A DNA stretch of 64,000 nt from Kibdelosporangium philippinense (GCF_021390435.2 NZ_JAJVCN010000005.1:186001-250000); one strand, 5' to 3'. Numbered from the stretch's first letter, positions 25,720-34,833 are shown. Notes: generated from the letters alone by a model not told the origin. Numbers and translations: made by a program.

Positions 25720-26535
25720 TTATGCGGCTGACTGGTAACCTGTGCCAGGGCAATTGGCAAGATCGGGTAGATGGTTGGTTCGGAAGTCGTTCCACGCGCG
25801 CTCAGAATTCGCACGGGCCCGGTTGCGTCCCCTGTCCAGTCGGGTAGGGCCGCGCTGTTGCTCGGCTTGCTGGTTGAGCCGTTGCCGTACCAACCACGTC
25901 ACTGCCTGCGCCTGGTGCGCCGAAACCCGCTTACCCACGCGATCGGAGATCAGCTCCGCAGCTCGGCGGTACAGGCTCACCACGTGGTCGTAGTGCCGGC
26001 GGCTGACAGAGCCGTCCTTGCGCCGGAAGCCGTCGACCGGCGCCGCGTCGTATTCGTCGGAGGTGAGCGCGCGACCGTGTGCCACAGACAGCGCGTGCCG
26101 GTCGATCACCACGCGCGGGTCGTTCGGATCTTGGTCTCCGCCGAATTCGATCAGGTGGGCAAAGTCGCGGATTTTCGGACCGTTGAGGATGTCCTCATAC
26201 CGTTCACCGGAGAGCAACCGGTCAGCAGCGTTTTTCTGGCCAGTCGTGGCGAACATCCCGGAACCGGGGCCGCCGATTCCTTTGCGTTCACGGAGCACGC
26301 GAGCGGCATTAAGGACGTTGCCGATCCATCCCTGTTGTGGTGAGTAAATCGCGAGCATTCCGGCGCCGAGATGTGCGTCACCGTTGGCGATGACGGTTGC
26401 CACGTGATGCGCGTCGGCATACCAGCGCATTCCTTGCGCGATTTCATCGGATGTGGCCTGTTCCCAGTGCCACACGATGTTTTCGTGGCTCACAGGGTGA
26501 GCCCGGAACCATGGGTGATCGCTGGGAGCAGGCAT
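25720..26535 (-). CDS. phage-type protein of unknown function
   Basis: 271 residues. The conserved-looking core IYSPQQGWIGNVLNAARVL, then GPGSGMFATTGQKNAADRLL and IRDFAHLIEFGGD (about 60-135) matches a protein found in many actinobacteriophage genomes. I recall no proven function. The C-terminal third is basic and helical (RQRLNQQAEQQRGPTRLDRG). AAAGGA precedes ATG 26535 at a long spacing of about 12. Confidence 0.68.
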   Translation of the reverse strand: MPAPSDHPWFRAHPVSHENIVWHWEQATSDEIAQGMRWYADAHHVATVIANGDAHLGAGMLAIYSPQQGWIGNVLNAARVLRERKGIGGPGSGMFATTGQKNAADRLLSGERYEDILNGPKIRDFAHLIEFGGDQDPNDPRVVIDRHALSVAHGRALTSDEYDAAPVDGFRRKDGSVSRRHYDHVVSLYRRAAELISDRVGKRVSAHQAQAVTWLVRQRLNQQAEQQRGPTRLDRGRNRARANSERAWNDFRTNHLPDLANCPGTGYQSAA

Positions 26536-26549
26536 TTTCTATCAGTCCT

Positions 26550-26837
26550 TTAGGTGTGATCCACGCTCACGGGCGAGTCGTCCCACAAGCGGGACCATCC
26601 CGTTTGCGTGGAACGTTCGCCGGCCGTTCGTACGTATTTGTCCAGGGCGAGCAATTCGCGCCGCACTTCTCCGACGTCCAATTGCCACAGTTCGCGCGAG
26701 ATTTCGTCCCGCACACGGTCAAGATCAATCGCGCCCGATGATGCGAGGGAATACAGCGCGGACGACATACCGCCGTGCCATTCGGACGCGATACGCCGAG
26801 CTTGTCCATCGCTGATCATGACGATGACTGCGCTCAT
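26550..26837 (-). CDS. small phage-type protein
   Basis: 95 residues from ATG 26837 (GGGGAG 9 bases upstream). Helical, with SDGQARRIASEWHGGMSS and a DVGEVRRELLALDKYV amphipathic helix. Not recognised. Confidence 0.6.
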   Translation of the reverse strand: MSAVIVMISDGQARRIASEWHGGMSSALYSLASSGAIDLDRVRDEISRELWQLDVGEVRRELLALDKYVRTAGERSTQTGWSRLWDDSPVSVDHT

Positions 26838-26856
26838 GGTTTCCACTCCCCTTGAT

Positions 26857-27252
26857 TCACGCGGCAACAGCCACCGGAACGGATTCCATGACGGAAAAGT
26901 CGAAAATGGCGAGCTGGGCGGTTTCCCGCGCGAGGGTCATTGCTTCGTGCAGGTCGGCAGTCACGACGGAAACGTCCAGGTAGACGCGACCGGTCGCAGG
27001 GTCGCGCCAGCCGCCGAGAACGCGACCAGGCAGCGACAGAGCGTCTTTTGCTTGCGCGATGTATTCGTGAAGATCGTTGCTGGTCACGCGACCATCGAAA
27101 ACGCGTTCGTGTTCCGGATGAACGGCTACCGCGTAGCCGGTACGGACGTCCGAACCATCGCTAGGGTCGACAGAAAAACCGCCGTCCGGAACGGACAGAG
27201 CGTCCGCCATAGCGCTAATCCGAGCGGACCAATCGATCAGAGTCATAGTCAT
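26857..27252 (-). CDS. small phage-type protein, first gene of the leftward array
   Basis: 131 residues; CGGAG precedes ATG 27252 (a second ATG two codons later is possible). Helix, strand-rich centre (TGYAVAVHPEHERVF), then VTSNDLHEYIAQAKDAL and VVTADLHEAMTLARE, two similar helical repeats. The array's promoter should lie in 27253-27440, where a large inverted repeat is found. Confidence 0.6.
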   Translation of the reverse strand: MTMTLIDWSARISAMADALSVPDGGFSVDPSDGSDVRTGYAVAVHPEHERVFDGRVTSNDLHEYIAQAKDALSLPGRVLGGWRDPATGRVYLDVSVVTADLHEAMTLARETAQLAIFDFSVMESVPVAVAA

Positions 27253-27318
27253 GGCGGTACTCCGTTTCATGTGCGAAAGTGGTTGACTGGATAGCGATTC
27301 AGGCCAGTTGTGAGCTGG

Positions 27319-27425
27319 TATCGAAACACGCAACCCTCACCGTTGTGAGATCTCCGCAAAGGGGACACACCCTGTATCCGGGCAATACGGCACTACTCAC
27401 GTGGTGAGGGTTGCGCGTTTCGATA
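27319..27425. repeat. 23-bp inverted repeat with 61-bp spacer upstream of the leftward array
   Basis: The left arm 27319-27341 (TATCGAAACACGCAACCC...) and right arm 27403-27425 match as inverted repeats at 22 of 23 positions. The spacer also contains GTTGTGAG facing CTCACGTGG, which extends the symmetry loosely. Two widely spaced, precisely oriented sites suit a looping repressor, paired promoters or an origin/recombination site rather than a terminator. Confidence 0.75.
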
Positions 27426-27638
27426 GCACATTCCCTGAATCTCTAATCACTGTTGGGATAAGCCGTTATGTCTAGTGCGCAATGCAGGGAACCATGCCCG
27501 TGAGGGTTTAGCGTGCTATGGGCAGGCGAGAGCGACGCTCTCAAGCCAGAGAAACCCAATGTCGGCAACCGCCTAAGACAACCCCGAACGCCCACGCATT
27601 GCGACGTTTTTCGGTGCTAGACCACCATTTGACTTATC

Positions 27639-28040
27639 TTGGGGACACACCTGTGGCAGGCATGCCATTTATGCGCGCTTCTCCGCTTTATAGCAAGAGC
27701 TTTACGTCGCGAAGCTGCAAGCGCAGTTACTACGCATTCCAGACTAGAAATGCGCGTTTGGCTACGCGTCGTTCTTCACGCTGCTCTGCACGGTTTCGCT
27801 GCTGTCCGCACGGCCCAAGCCGCTGCCCGCGCTTTACGGGACTACCGTCTTCTGTGCACCCGGAAGGAGGTACTGACCGAATCGGAGAGCTCGCAGGGAC
27901 GCCGTGCCCCGGTCCTTACCCTCTCGGTTCGATGTGTTGACTTCCTGGTGTGGAGTCGACATGTAGAAGTACACACCCTAGGTCAACACTTTTCAAGACG
28001 GGAGGGCCTGTCGTTACCGTTCCGTGACCTTGTGGCATGA
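27639..28040 (+). CDS. possible phage-type protein with CxxC, TTG start
   Basis: 133 residues. WQACHLCALLRFIARALRRE and HSRLEMRVWLRVVLHAALHG followed by AVRTAQAAARALRDYRLL make a convincing amphipathic helical protein. The start is uncertain (TTG just after a stop, no good ribosome binding site). Codon use is intermediate, like the phage-type genes to the left. The last 40 residues look less protein-like. Confidence 0.35.
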   Translation: MGTHLWQACHLCALLRFIARALRREAASAVTTHSRLEMRVWLRVVLHAALHGFAAVRTAQAAARALRDYRLLCTRKEVLTESESSQGRRAPVLTLSVRCVDFLVWSRHVEVHTLGQHFSRREGLSLPFRDLVA

Positions 28041-28114
28041 ATCCGCTGGTCAGAGCTGCCGGCATCGGCCGGAGAGTCGACACGGACTGTCGAAACGAGG
28101 GCATAGAAGAGCCA

Positions 28115-28250
28115 CAGCGGCCGGCACGGCGACGCCCAGCGGAGCGGACAGCGGCCGGCACGGCGACGCCCAGCGGAGCGGACAGCGGCCGGCACGGCGA
28201 CGCCCAGCGGAGCGGACAGCGGCCGGCACGGCGACGCCCAGCGGAGCGGA
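28115..28250. repeat. four perfect tandem copies of a 34-bp repeat
   Basis: The unit begins CAGCGGCCGGCACGGCGACG and ends CCAGCGGAGCGGA. Copies start at 28115, 28149, 28183 and 28217 with no differences, and three bases of a fifth follow. There are no spacers, so it is not a CRISPR array. The unit is not a multiple of three, so it would not encode a peptide repeat. Perfect identity suggests recent slippage or a protein-binding iteron array. Confidence 0.9.
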
Positions 28251-28253
28251 CAG

Positions 28254-29057
28254 CTCGTATGTTGCGTTTTCTAAGGTTTGAACGGCGAAATGCCAAGATT
28301 GGAGAATTGCAAATCGTTCGCTAACCTAATTCCGGCGAATGCAATTCATCTGACATATTTTATGGAATGAGACGTCTTGCGAGGTGTGTAAGATTGCACT
28401 TGTCAAGCATTTGTGGCGATCGAGTTCAAATTGAGACAAACCATCGAATTCGAGCAAAGTCGATCATGACGAGACGACAGGGGGGCAAGGGTGGGCGCGG
28501 CCAGTGGAAGTGAGCAGGTGGGGGCGAGTGTCAGGTTCACCGGCGGGGAAGTGGGGGAACCAGGGGTGGTGACCGTTGTAGTCAAGGTGACCACGGAGTC
28601 ATGAGGAACGGCAGGTGACCCCCACTCAGATCGACTGTTCATGTGCCTGCCGGCTGCCGAGTCGGGCGCAGCATTGGTAGGGCTTACGGGCGGGTTGACC
28701 AGGCGTTACGGGGGCTCCGGGGGCTACCGCTCTAACAGGTAACTGGACGGGACCGTCGTCGAGTAAGTCACCTGGACACTACGAGATGATCACTGTGAGT
28801 GATGTTGATCTACTACGGTGTCACCCAATGTGGTTGTACTCGCTCGTCCTGAGTAGAAATACGCTGCGTCGCCTACCCCGTTCGGCGTAACGTTGATGAT
28901 CCTCCCCGGTGATCAGCAGCGACCACCGGGGACGACCGAATTGTATGCGCACTCTGGCCAGAAAGGAGGCGATTCGCATTTTTGAATGTCAAGGCTTGTC
29001 TACGCCGCGGGGGTGGGGTGTAGGCGAGCCCTCACCAATTGAGCATGGAGTGTATCA
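28254..29057. other. non-coding region before the HxlR regulator
   Basis: No credible gene. 28260-28450 is clearly AT-rich. ATCACT-GTG-AGTGAT at 28789-28803 is a perfect operator-like palindrome. TCCCCGGTG at 28903-28911 pairs with its complement at 28924-28932 (9-bp stem, 12-base loop). A consensus AGAAAGGAGG at 28959-28968 precedes a possible 18-codon leader (ATG 28986, stop at 29040), just before the HxlR gene. Confidence 0.45.
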
Positions 29058-29525
29058 ATGGTAACGGGGGACGTTAGGTACCTGGAGCGGGCGAGGGATC
29101 TCCGACACCTGCTGGACGGGGATTGGATTTCACATATTTTGGTGGTGTTGAGCGCAGGGCCGTTGCATTACAAGGATCTGCACGCCGCCATCCAGGCGGC
29201 AAGTACGTTTGATCCGTGGACGGGCTCGAACCACCCCATTCAGGGCAGGACCTTGGGGCGGACGCTGCGGCGTCTGGAGACGGCGGGGCTGGTCCTGAAG
29301 CATGTGGAGACGGTGTTCCCTCGATCGGTGGTGTACTCGCTCACGCCCGCGGCCGAGGACTTGCTGAGCAGGGCACGCCCGCTCATCGACTGGGCGGAAG
29401 AACACCTCGACCTGATCGAGCGCTTGCAGAAGGCGCAAGCCGCGAAGAAGCGCCGCCGACGCCAACTAGACGGCAAGCGCGAGTCTTCAGATCGCGAGTC
29501 TCCAGATGACGAGCTCGTCGACTAG
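29058..29525 (+). CDS. HxlR-family winged-helix transcriptional regulator
   Basis: 155 residues. The HxlR-type winged helix spans about residues 15-110: HLLDGDWISHILVVLSAGP, YKDLHAAI, GRTLGRTLRRLETAGLVLKH, and the wing VVYSLTPAAEDLL. Two features are unusual: an insertion after the recognition region (STFDPWTGSNHPIQ) and a basic, disordered tail (residues 125-155). GGAGTG lies before ATG 29058. It ends 15 bases from the convergent BTAD-LysM gene and may control the pilus locus. Confidence 0.85.
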   Translation: MVTGDVRYLERARDLRHLLDGDWISHILVVLSAGPLHYKDLHAAIQAASTFDPWTGSNHPIQGRTLGRTLRRLETAGLVLKHVETVFPRSVVYSLTPAAEDLLSRARPLIDWAEEHLDLIERLQKAQAAKKRRRRQLDGKRESSDRESPDDELVD

Positions 29526-29540
29526 TCGCCACAGGCTCGG

Positions 29541-32500
29541 TTAGCTGGCCGCGGCGTTGTCCGGCGATGCGGGCCGCCGCGTGCTGCCGCGCCGTTGGAG
29601 GAACTCGCCGAGATTGCGGGTCTCGCCGCTGGGTTCCTGACCGATGTCATCCAGGGCGGTGGCGAGCACCGCGAGGGTCCGTGGGATGGCGTCGTACTGG
29701 CCCAGGCGGGCCTGGGTGCGGATGATGTCGCGGTAGACGCCTTCGTTGTACCGGTCGAGCTTCCGGGTACGTTCCAGCAGCACGAGCATGGTTTCTGGGT
29801 CGGTCTCGCCGTGGGCGCGGATCAGCACGCCGATGGCGTCGAGGACGTCGCGGCGGATGGACTCGCGGAAGGGTTCGACCCACGGCGCGGTGAGGTCCTC
29901 GGCGAGGTCGCTCTGGTAGAGCTCGACGGCCTCGCGCAGCGAAGCCAGGGCATCGCCGCCACCGGCTGATCGTGGGGTCTGCAGGGCGTGTTGGAGCCTC
30001 TGGTAGTCCGTGGTGACCAGGTCGGTGTCGAGGTGGTAGCGGCCGTCGTCGTTGAGGATCAGGTCGCTGATCGCGCCGTCGGTGGCGTTGTCCAGGGCGC
30101 GGCGCAGCAGCGAGAGCGCGTTGTGCAGGCTGTTGAACGGGCGCGGGGGCCGGCTGTCGGGCCAGATGGCGTCGTTGAGGGCCTCGCGGCGCACGCCCTG
30201 GGGATGCAGCGCGAGGTAGGCGAGCATCTCGCGGTGCTTCGGTGTCAGTGCGCCACCGAGTTCCCGCGCATCGCCGTCGTGGTGCAGTACCAGTTCGACA
30301 CGCCCCAGCACCCGCAGGACCAATGATCGCTGAGGCATGGCCTTGGCGGCTTCGTCGCGATCCGGTGGCTCCGGGGAATGCGGTGACGGGTCGTCGACCG
30401 GCTCGACAGCGTCCGGGTTCGCGGCCACATCCGTAGGTGACCTGTCGTCCTCGGCTACGTCGGCCGCCGTGATCGGTGTCCCGGTCGCAGGCGGGGTGTC
30501 GACCGTTGCGGGGTGGACGTCGAGCAGTTGCAGGCTCGGGGCTTGCTGGCTGTCCTCCGGTTCGGGCGGTCGGGTTGTTTCGAGTCGCGTCATCTCCTCG
30601 ACCGTGGGCTGCTCGGGTACGGACGAGGGGTGCACGACGTCGTGATCGTCCGAGCGGTGGTCCACGAAAGGCGCAGGTTCCTCGTCGCCGACAGTGCTCG
30701 GGTGGTCGAGTGGCGGCAGGTCGGCGGGGCCTTCGGCGTCGTGGAGCACGGCGAGCAACTCGGTGGCGTCGGTGGCGGGCAGGGTGAACAGTCGCGTACT
30801 GGCCAGCGCGTCGCCGAGGCCGGGGCTGGTGGCGCTGACGGTGCCGTCGTGGCGGACGCGGACGGTCGCGCCGGGTCGCCACTGGCCGAGCAGGATGCCG
30901 GCCAGTCCCAGGGTGGAGCCGTTGTCGAGGACGGCTTGCAGTCGCCGTTCGGCATGCGGCGCCGGGCTGCCGAGCAGCACGAGCGAGACGGCGGTCGGCG
31001 GGGGGCCGGTCTCCTCGATGGCGTGGCGAGTGCGGGTGAGCAACGCCGCCTCCATCTCGTTGAGGGCGGCGTCGAGGGTTTCGACCACTCGGACGGTGGA
31101 AGGCAGGCTCGCGACATCGGCGCCGTCGAAGACGAGGTGCAGGTCGTCGGCGGGGACGAGCACGCACATGCCGTCGCCTGGCTGCTGTTCGGCCAGCAGG
31201 TGGAGCAGGAGCGCGCGGGCGGCGGGCGTGGCTCCGGGACCGGCCAGGCCGAGTCCGCGGGTGCTGGCGAGGTTCAACGCGAGTTCGCGGCCACCGCGCA
31301 CGCCGACTCGCGCCGGAACGGGCGTCGGTTCGTCGTCGGGTTCGAGGTCACCGGCCGCGGTGATGTGGATCCGTGGCGGAGCAGGCGCGAGGTCGACGAA
31401 CTCCACGTCCTCGGCAGAGCGCCGGTCGTCGTCGTGGTCGTCGTGTGCGGTGCGCAGGGCACGGACCACGGGGGCGATCGAGCGGTGCAGGTCGGCGCGG
31501 TCGCCGCTGCCGATGCGGTAGCGGCGGCGCCGCCACATCCGGGCCGACACCATGGCCGCGGTGATCGCTCCGGCCAGACCGAGGCTCACGAACGCGCCAG
31601 TCAGGAGATCCAACCCTGGATCGGACTGGTCGCTGGACTGCTTGCCGGACTGGTCGGTCTCGGCCGGGGCCGGTGTGGTGTTCGGTGCGGGCTGGGTCGA
31701 CGGCGGCGCGGTGGGCGCGGTGGTCGTCGGTGGCGGCTGAGGCGGTGGGACCGGCGGCTGCTGTGGTGTGTCGGGCGGAGGCGTGTCGGGTGGTGCGGGA
31801 ATGTAGGCGGTGATCTTCCAGCCGGGGCGCACCAGGTTGGGGTTGGTCAGCGCCCGGCCGTCGGGCTGCTCGACGCCGCGGTTGAGCTGGTACAGCTCGG
31901 GCCAGCGGCTGCCGCCGCCGGAGCCGTAGATGCGTTCGGCGACCCGCCACAGGCTGTCGTAGATCCCGTCGTGCGGGAGCCGGACTTCCTCGGTGACCTG
32001 GACCATGCCGGCGGGGGCGGGCGCTGCGCGATCGATCACCACTGTGGTGGTCTGGTGCGTGACGGCCGCGTGCTGGGCCACCGTGTGCACGGCCGGGCCG
32101 GGCGTCAGCGGCGCGACCACGGCGACCGGCGCGAGATTGCTGGCCAGCGCGGCAGTGCTGGGGGTTGGCGCGGTGTACGGGGTCCGGTTGCCGAGCAGGG
32201 TCAGCACGATGGTGCCGATCAACGCCGCGGCCAGCCCGTGGAGCGGGCCGGGTGGGCGGACCTGCGGCCAGGTAATCCCGCGCGCCGCGTCGACGGTGCA
32301 GCGCAGCACGTCGATGGCGAAGAAGAACCAGACGATCCAGCACAGCACCGCCAAACTGTTGAGCAGGAACTGCGCGCTCATCGGGTTGAGCAGCGTCGCC
32401 TGGATCTCGTCCCAGCTCGGCACGTGGTCGGGCAGCGGCCAGCCCACGAAATGCACCAGGGCCCAGGGCAGACCGGCCACGAGAGCGAGCAGGACGACGG

Positions 32501-32621
32501 CGGCGAGCAGGCCGCGCAGGACTCGACCGACGAACCGGAGCGTGCTAGCCAACGCCCACAGGGGGTGGCGGCTCGTGCTGGGGGTCAGCTTCCGGCGAGT
32601 GTGGTGTGAATGTGCGGTCAC
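29541..32621 (-). CDS. membrane BTAD/LysM regulator of the Tad locus
   Basis: 1,026 residues. The N-terminus has two or three membrane segments (about 25-50, 75-95 and 120-140). A LysM-like peptidoglycan-binding domain follows (about 200-285, with WRVAERIYGSGGGSRWPELY and NPNLVRPGWKI), then a Pro/Thr-rich stretch, another membrane segment (about 345), a large cytoplasmic region, and a C-terminal winged-helix plus BTAD region (about 760-1015: LVLRVLGRVELVL, LTPKHREMLAYLALHPQG, then the helical BTAD). Such SARP-like membrane proteins are a regular part of actinobacterial Tad loci and may link wall contact to transcription. GTG 32621 is preferred (GAAGTGAG upstream); TTG 32693 is the longer option. 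Confidence 0.85.
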   Translation of the reverse strand: MTAHSHHTRRKLTPSTSRHPLWALASTLRFVGRVLRGLLAAVVLLALVAGLPWALVHFVGWPLPDHVPSWDEIQATLLNPMSAQFLLNSLAVLCWIVWFFFAIDVLRCTVDAARGITWPQVRPPGPLHGLAAALIGTIVLTLLGNRTPYTAPTPSTAALASNLAPVAVVAPLTPGPAVHTVAQHAAVTHQTTTVVIDRAAPAPAGMVQVTEEVRLPHDGIYDSLWRVAERIYGSGGGSRWPELYQLNRGVEQPDGRALTNPNLVRPGWKITAYIPAPPDTPPPDTPQQPPVPPPQPPPTTTAPTAPPSTQPAPNTTPAPAETDQSGKQSSDQSDPGLDLLTGAFVSLGLAGAITAAMVSARMWRRRRYRIGSGDRADLHRSIAPVVRALRTAHDDHDDDRRSAEDVEFVDLAPAPPRIHITAAGDLEPDDEPTPVPARVGVRGGRELALNLASTRGLGLAGPGATPAARALLLHLLAEQQPGDGMCVLVPADDLHLVFDGADVASLPSTVRVVETLDAALNEMEAALLTRTRHAIEETGPPPTAVSLVLLGSPAPHAERRLQAVLDNGSTLGLAGILLGQWRPGATVRVRHDGTVSATSPGLGDALASTRLFTLPATDATELLAVLHDAEGPADLPPLDHPSTVGDEEPAPFVDHRSDDHDVVHPSSVPEQPTVEEMTRLETTRPPEPEDSQQAPSLQLLDVHPATVDTPPATGTPITAADVAEDDRSPTDVAANPDAVEPVDDPSPHSPEPPDRDEAAKAMPQRSLVLRVLGRVELVLHHDGDARELGGALTPKHREMLAYLALHPQGVRREALNDAIWPDSRPPRPFNSLHNALSLLRRALDNATDGAISDLILNDDGRYHLDTDLVTTDYQRLQHALQTPRSAGGGDALASLREAVELYQSDLAEDLTAPWVEPFRESIRRDVLDAIGVLIRAHGETDPETMLVLLERTRKLDRYNEGVYRDIIRTQARLGQYDAIPRTLAVLATALDDIGQEPSGETRNLGEFLQRRGSTRRPASPDNAAAS

Positions 32622-32699
32622 GGCGCGCTCACTTCGTTGGCGGTACTGGGGTTGATGGCCTCGATGCGTGCCTGCCCGGCACGAAACGGCCAATTGACG

Positions 32700-33119
32700 T
32701 CAGGTCACTTCCGCCGGAACACGCGCGGGCGCGTCTGCGGCATCAGATCGAGGCGTGGCCGGCTCAGGCACCGTCGGTGTCTTCGCCGGGGGTGATCCGC
32801 GGCTCGTGTCGCTCTTCGCGGCAGCAGCGCCACCCGTGGGCTTCTTGCGCTTGGTGCGGGTGGACTTCCGGCCGTTGAGCCACTGGTTGAGATCGGCCAG
32901 CGGGACGTCGGTGAACTTCGCCAGTTCGTCGGTGCCGATCACGTCACTGGCCTCGGCGAGGACATCGCCGAGTTCTCGCTCGATGTCGGCGAGTTGATCG
33001 GCGATGTCGGCCCGGCGTTGCGCGAGTTCGCCGACCCGCTTCGACGCGGCGGCTCGTTTCGCGCTGCGGGCGGAGTCGTTCTCTTCGACGCGGCGTTCGA
33101 TCTCGTCAGGCGTGGCCAT
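32700..33119 (-). CDS. small coiled-coil protein of the Tad locus
   Basis: 139 residues; AAAGGAGG precedes ATG 33119. Residues 5-55 form a coiled coil. TDELAKFTDVPLADLNQWLNG (about 63-83) resembles a helix-turn-helix. The remainder is Lys/Pro/Ala-rich and disordered. Position between the BTAD regulator and the TadG-like gene suggests a regulatory or accessory role; nothing firmer. Confidence 0.65.
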   Translation of the reverse strand: MATPDEIERRVEENDSARSAKRAAASKRVGELAQRRADIADQLADIERELGDVLAEASDVIGTDELAKFTDVPLADLNQWLNGRKSTRTKRKKPTGGAAAAKSDTSRGSPPAKTPTVPEPATPRSDAADAPARVPAEVT

Positions 33120-33167
33120 CCTGGCCTCCTTTATGGTTGGCGCCGCACCGGGTTCGAGCGGCGGCTG

Positions 33168-33623
33168 TCATGGGATCGCTCCGGAGATTCCGCGCTGCGG
33201 CTGGGCTTGGCCGGTAGCGGTGACAGTGATCGAGCCGATGCCAACCAGGCCGAGCAGCTGTGTCGATTGGCTGACCATGACGGTCACGTTGACCGTGTTG
33301 CCGGCGACGGACACGATGCCGGTGTGGCCCGCGGCGGCAAGATAGTTGCGGGCGGCGGCGCTGGCCTGGTGTGGCACCAGGCGCAGGGTGCCCTCGGCGC
33401 GGTACGCGGCCAGGTCGATCTCCTGGGCACCTGCGCGAGCGGCTTCCTGGGCTTCGCCGAGGGCGCGGACCTTGGCGGCGAGCGCGAGACCGCCGTCGAG
33501 CACGAGGCCGGCGAACAACAGGATCGCGGTGACAATGATGACGACGAACGCGGTGACCCGACCGTCCTGGTCCTCGCGCAGCCGGTGCAGCGCCTGGCGT
33601 CGCGGCGGTCCGGTGCGCGTCAT
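33168..33623 (-). CDS. TadG-like pseudopilin (Rv3658-like)
   Basis: 151 residues. The type IVb prepilin-like N-terminus REDQDGRVTAFVVIIVTAIL (about 15-34) is the hydrophobic anchor, followed by an extracellular domain with Thr/Val-rich strands. ATG 33623 overlaps the upstream stop (ATGA). The helper pseudopilins of Tad systems are cut by the dedicated prepilin peptidase and assist pilus assembly. Confidence 0.82.
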   Translation of the reverse strand: MTRTGPPRRQALHRLREDQDGRVTAFVVIIVTAILLFAGLVLDGGLALAAKVRALGEAQEAARAGAQEIDLAAYRAEGTLRLVPHQASAAARNYLAAAGHTGIVSVAGNTVNVTVMVSQSTQLLGLVGIGSITVTATGQAQPQRGISGAIP

Positions 33624-34117
33624 CCGGCACCTCCTGCCTGCGTGAGCGAGCTGGTGCCGCGCCACACGTCAACCGGGGAGGAGAAGCTGGATTCGAACGT
33701 GCGGGAACCGGGGACGCCGAGCATGGTCAAGTCGCCCAGGCCGACGCTGCACGAGACCGTGACGGTGACCGTCGAGCCGGGTTTGAGCCCTTGGGTGTCG
33801 GTGGAGACGGTGAGCGACTGGCAGGTGATCCCGGCCGAGGCCAGTGCGGCGCTGGCGGTGGACTGGGCGTTCGCGGTGGCCTGCGACGGTGTGCGGGCCA
33901 GGGTGGCGGCGCGAGCGGCCTGGTGCGCGACGTCGTTGATCCGCAGCTTCGTGTCGGCCAGCCGGCCGCACAACACCACGAACAACAGCAGCAGGATCAG
34001 CAGCGGGGTGAGCAGGGTGAGCTCTGCCGCGGCGGAACCACCTTCGTCACGGCGCAGCACGCTGAGTCGGACGCGCACGTAGCGGGCGAGCCTGCCAGGC
34101 GGAGATGTCGCGGTCAT
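33620..34117 (-). CDS. TadE-family pseudopilin
   Basis: 165 residues. DEGGSAAAELTLLTPLLILL (about 24-43) is a TadE-type leader and membrane helix with the conserved Glu. A cysteine pair (GITCQSL and VTVSCSVG) may form a disulfide outside the cell. Overlaps both neighbours by 4 bases. Confidence 0.85.
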   Translation of the reverse strand: MTATSPPGRLARYVRVRLSVLRRDEGGSAAAELTLLTPLLILLLLFVVLCGRLADTKLRINDVAHQAARAATLARTPSQATANAQSTASAALASAGITCQSLTVSTDTQGLKPGSTVTVTVSCSVGLGDLTMLGVPGSRTFESSFSSPVDVWRGTSSLTQAGGAG

Positions 34118-34605
34118 GGTGTAGCCCCGGTGCCAGTCGGCGGGGTGAATTTCTCAACGGGCCCAACGGCTTCCGCGTGGACGGTGAACGTCATGAAGGG
34201 GATCACGCTGGTCGCGGTTCCCGTGATCGTGACCGACGCTCGGGTAGCGCCCCGCTGGACGTTGACCGCACTTCCTTGCAGCGGGCCACTTCCCAGCTGC
34301 GCGAGGATGCGCTGCCCTTCGGTGTTGCCTGCGGTGGCGCTGCCACCGGAGACGCGTGCTGCGGACAGGGCTTCGGACGCGGCGGCTTGGGCGATGTGGG
34401 TGGCGTGCATGTACAAGGCGAACTGGGCGATGAGCAGAATCAGCAGGAGCAACAAGGGCGTGGCGATGACGAGTTCGACCGTGCCGGCGCCACGCTGATC
34501 GTTCCGCAGCCGGCGCACCACAGAACGCACGAACGTCTTGTGTGGACGCTCGCGCGCCGTCGATGCGGCGTCGTCTTCGCGCGGCTGTTGAGGCATGGCA
34601 GTCAC
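34114..34605 (-). CDS. TadE-family pseudopilin
   Basis: 163 residues (GTG 34605; ATG 34596 also possible). DQRGAGTVELVIATPLLLLL (about 36-55) is the typical TadE leader and membrane segment with Glu at +5 after Gly. The rest is a Ser/Thr/Ala-rich extracellular domain. Confidence 0.86.
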   Translation of the reverse strand: MTAMPQQPREDDAASTARERPHKTFVRSVVRRLRNDQRGAGTVELVIATPLLLLLILLIAQFALYMHATHIAQAAASEALSAARVSGGSATAGNTEGQRILAQLGSGPLQGSAVNVQRGATRASVTITGTATSVIPFMTFTVHAEAVGPVEKFTPPTGTGATP

Positions 34606-34609
34606 CGGT

Positions 34610-34795
34610 CTACAGGTTGATACCGTTGGCTTTCTGGGTGACCTTGATGACGATGATCGCGATCACGGCGATCGCGAGCGCCGCCAACAGGGCGGTGACG
34701 ACCACGGCCTCGGTCGAGTAGCCACCCTCGTCGCGGCGCAGCCGCTCCAACTCGGCGCGGAACCGGGCCAGGAGGATCTGGACTTCGGTGAACAT
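34610..34795 (-). CDS. Flp-type pilin
   Basis: 61 residues, the usual size. RRDEGGYSTEAVVVTALLAA (about 20-39) gives the Flp leader with a Gly before the cut and Glu at +5, followed by a hydrophobic helix. GGGAGAAG precedes ATG 34795. Likely the major pilin, made in excess over the neighbours; the 38-base gap to tadC could carry a processing or attenuation signal. Confidence 0.85.
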   Translation of the reverse strand: MFTEVQILLARFRAELERLRRDEGGYSTEAVVVTALLAALAIAVIAIIVIKVTQKANGINL

Positions 34796-34833
34796 CAGCT
34801 TCTCCCACTAGGACAGTCCGATATGGATAGTTA

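Noticed and set aside
28115..28250. Repeat array as a CRISPR
   Set aside because: The four 34-bp units touch each other without spacers and no cas gene is present.
30513..32609. 698-codon open frame on the + strand
   Set aside because: Antisense to the BTAD-LysM gene; its Gly/Val/Arg-rich translation matches no fold and codon bias favours the - strand.
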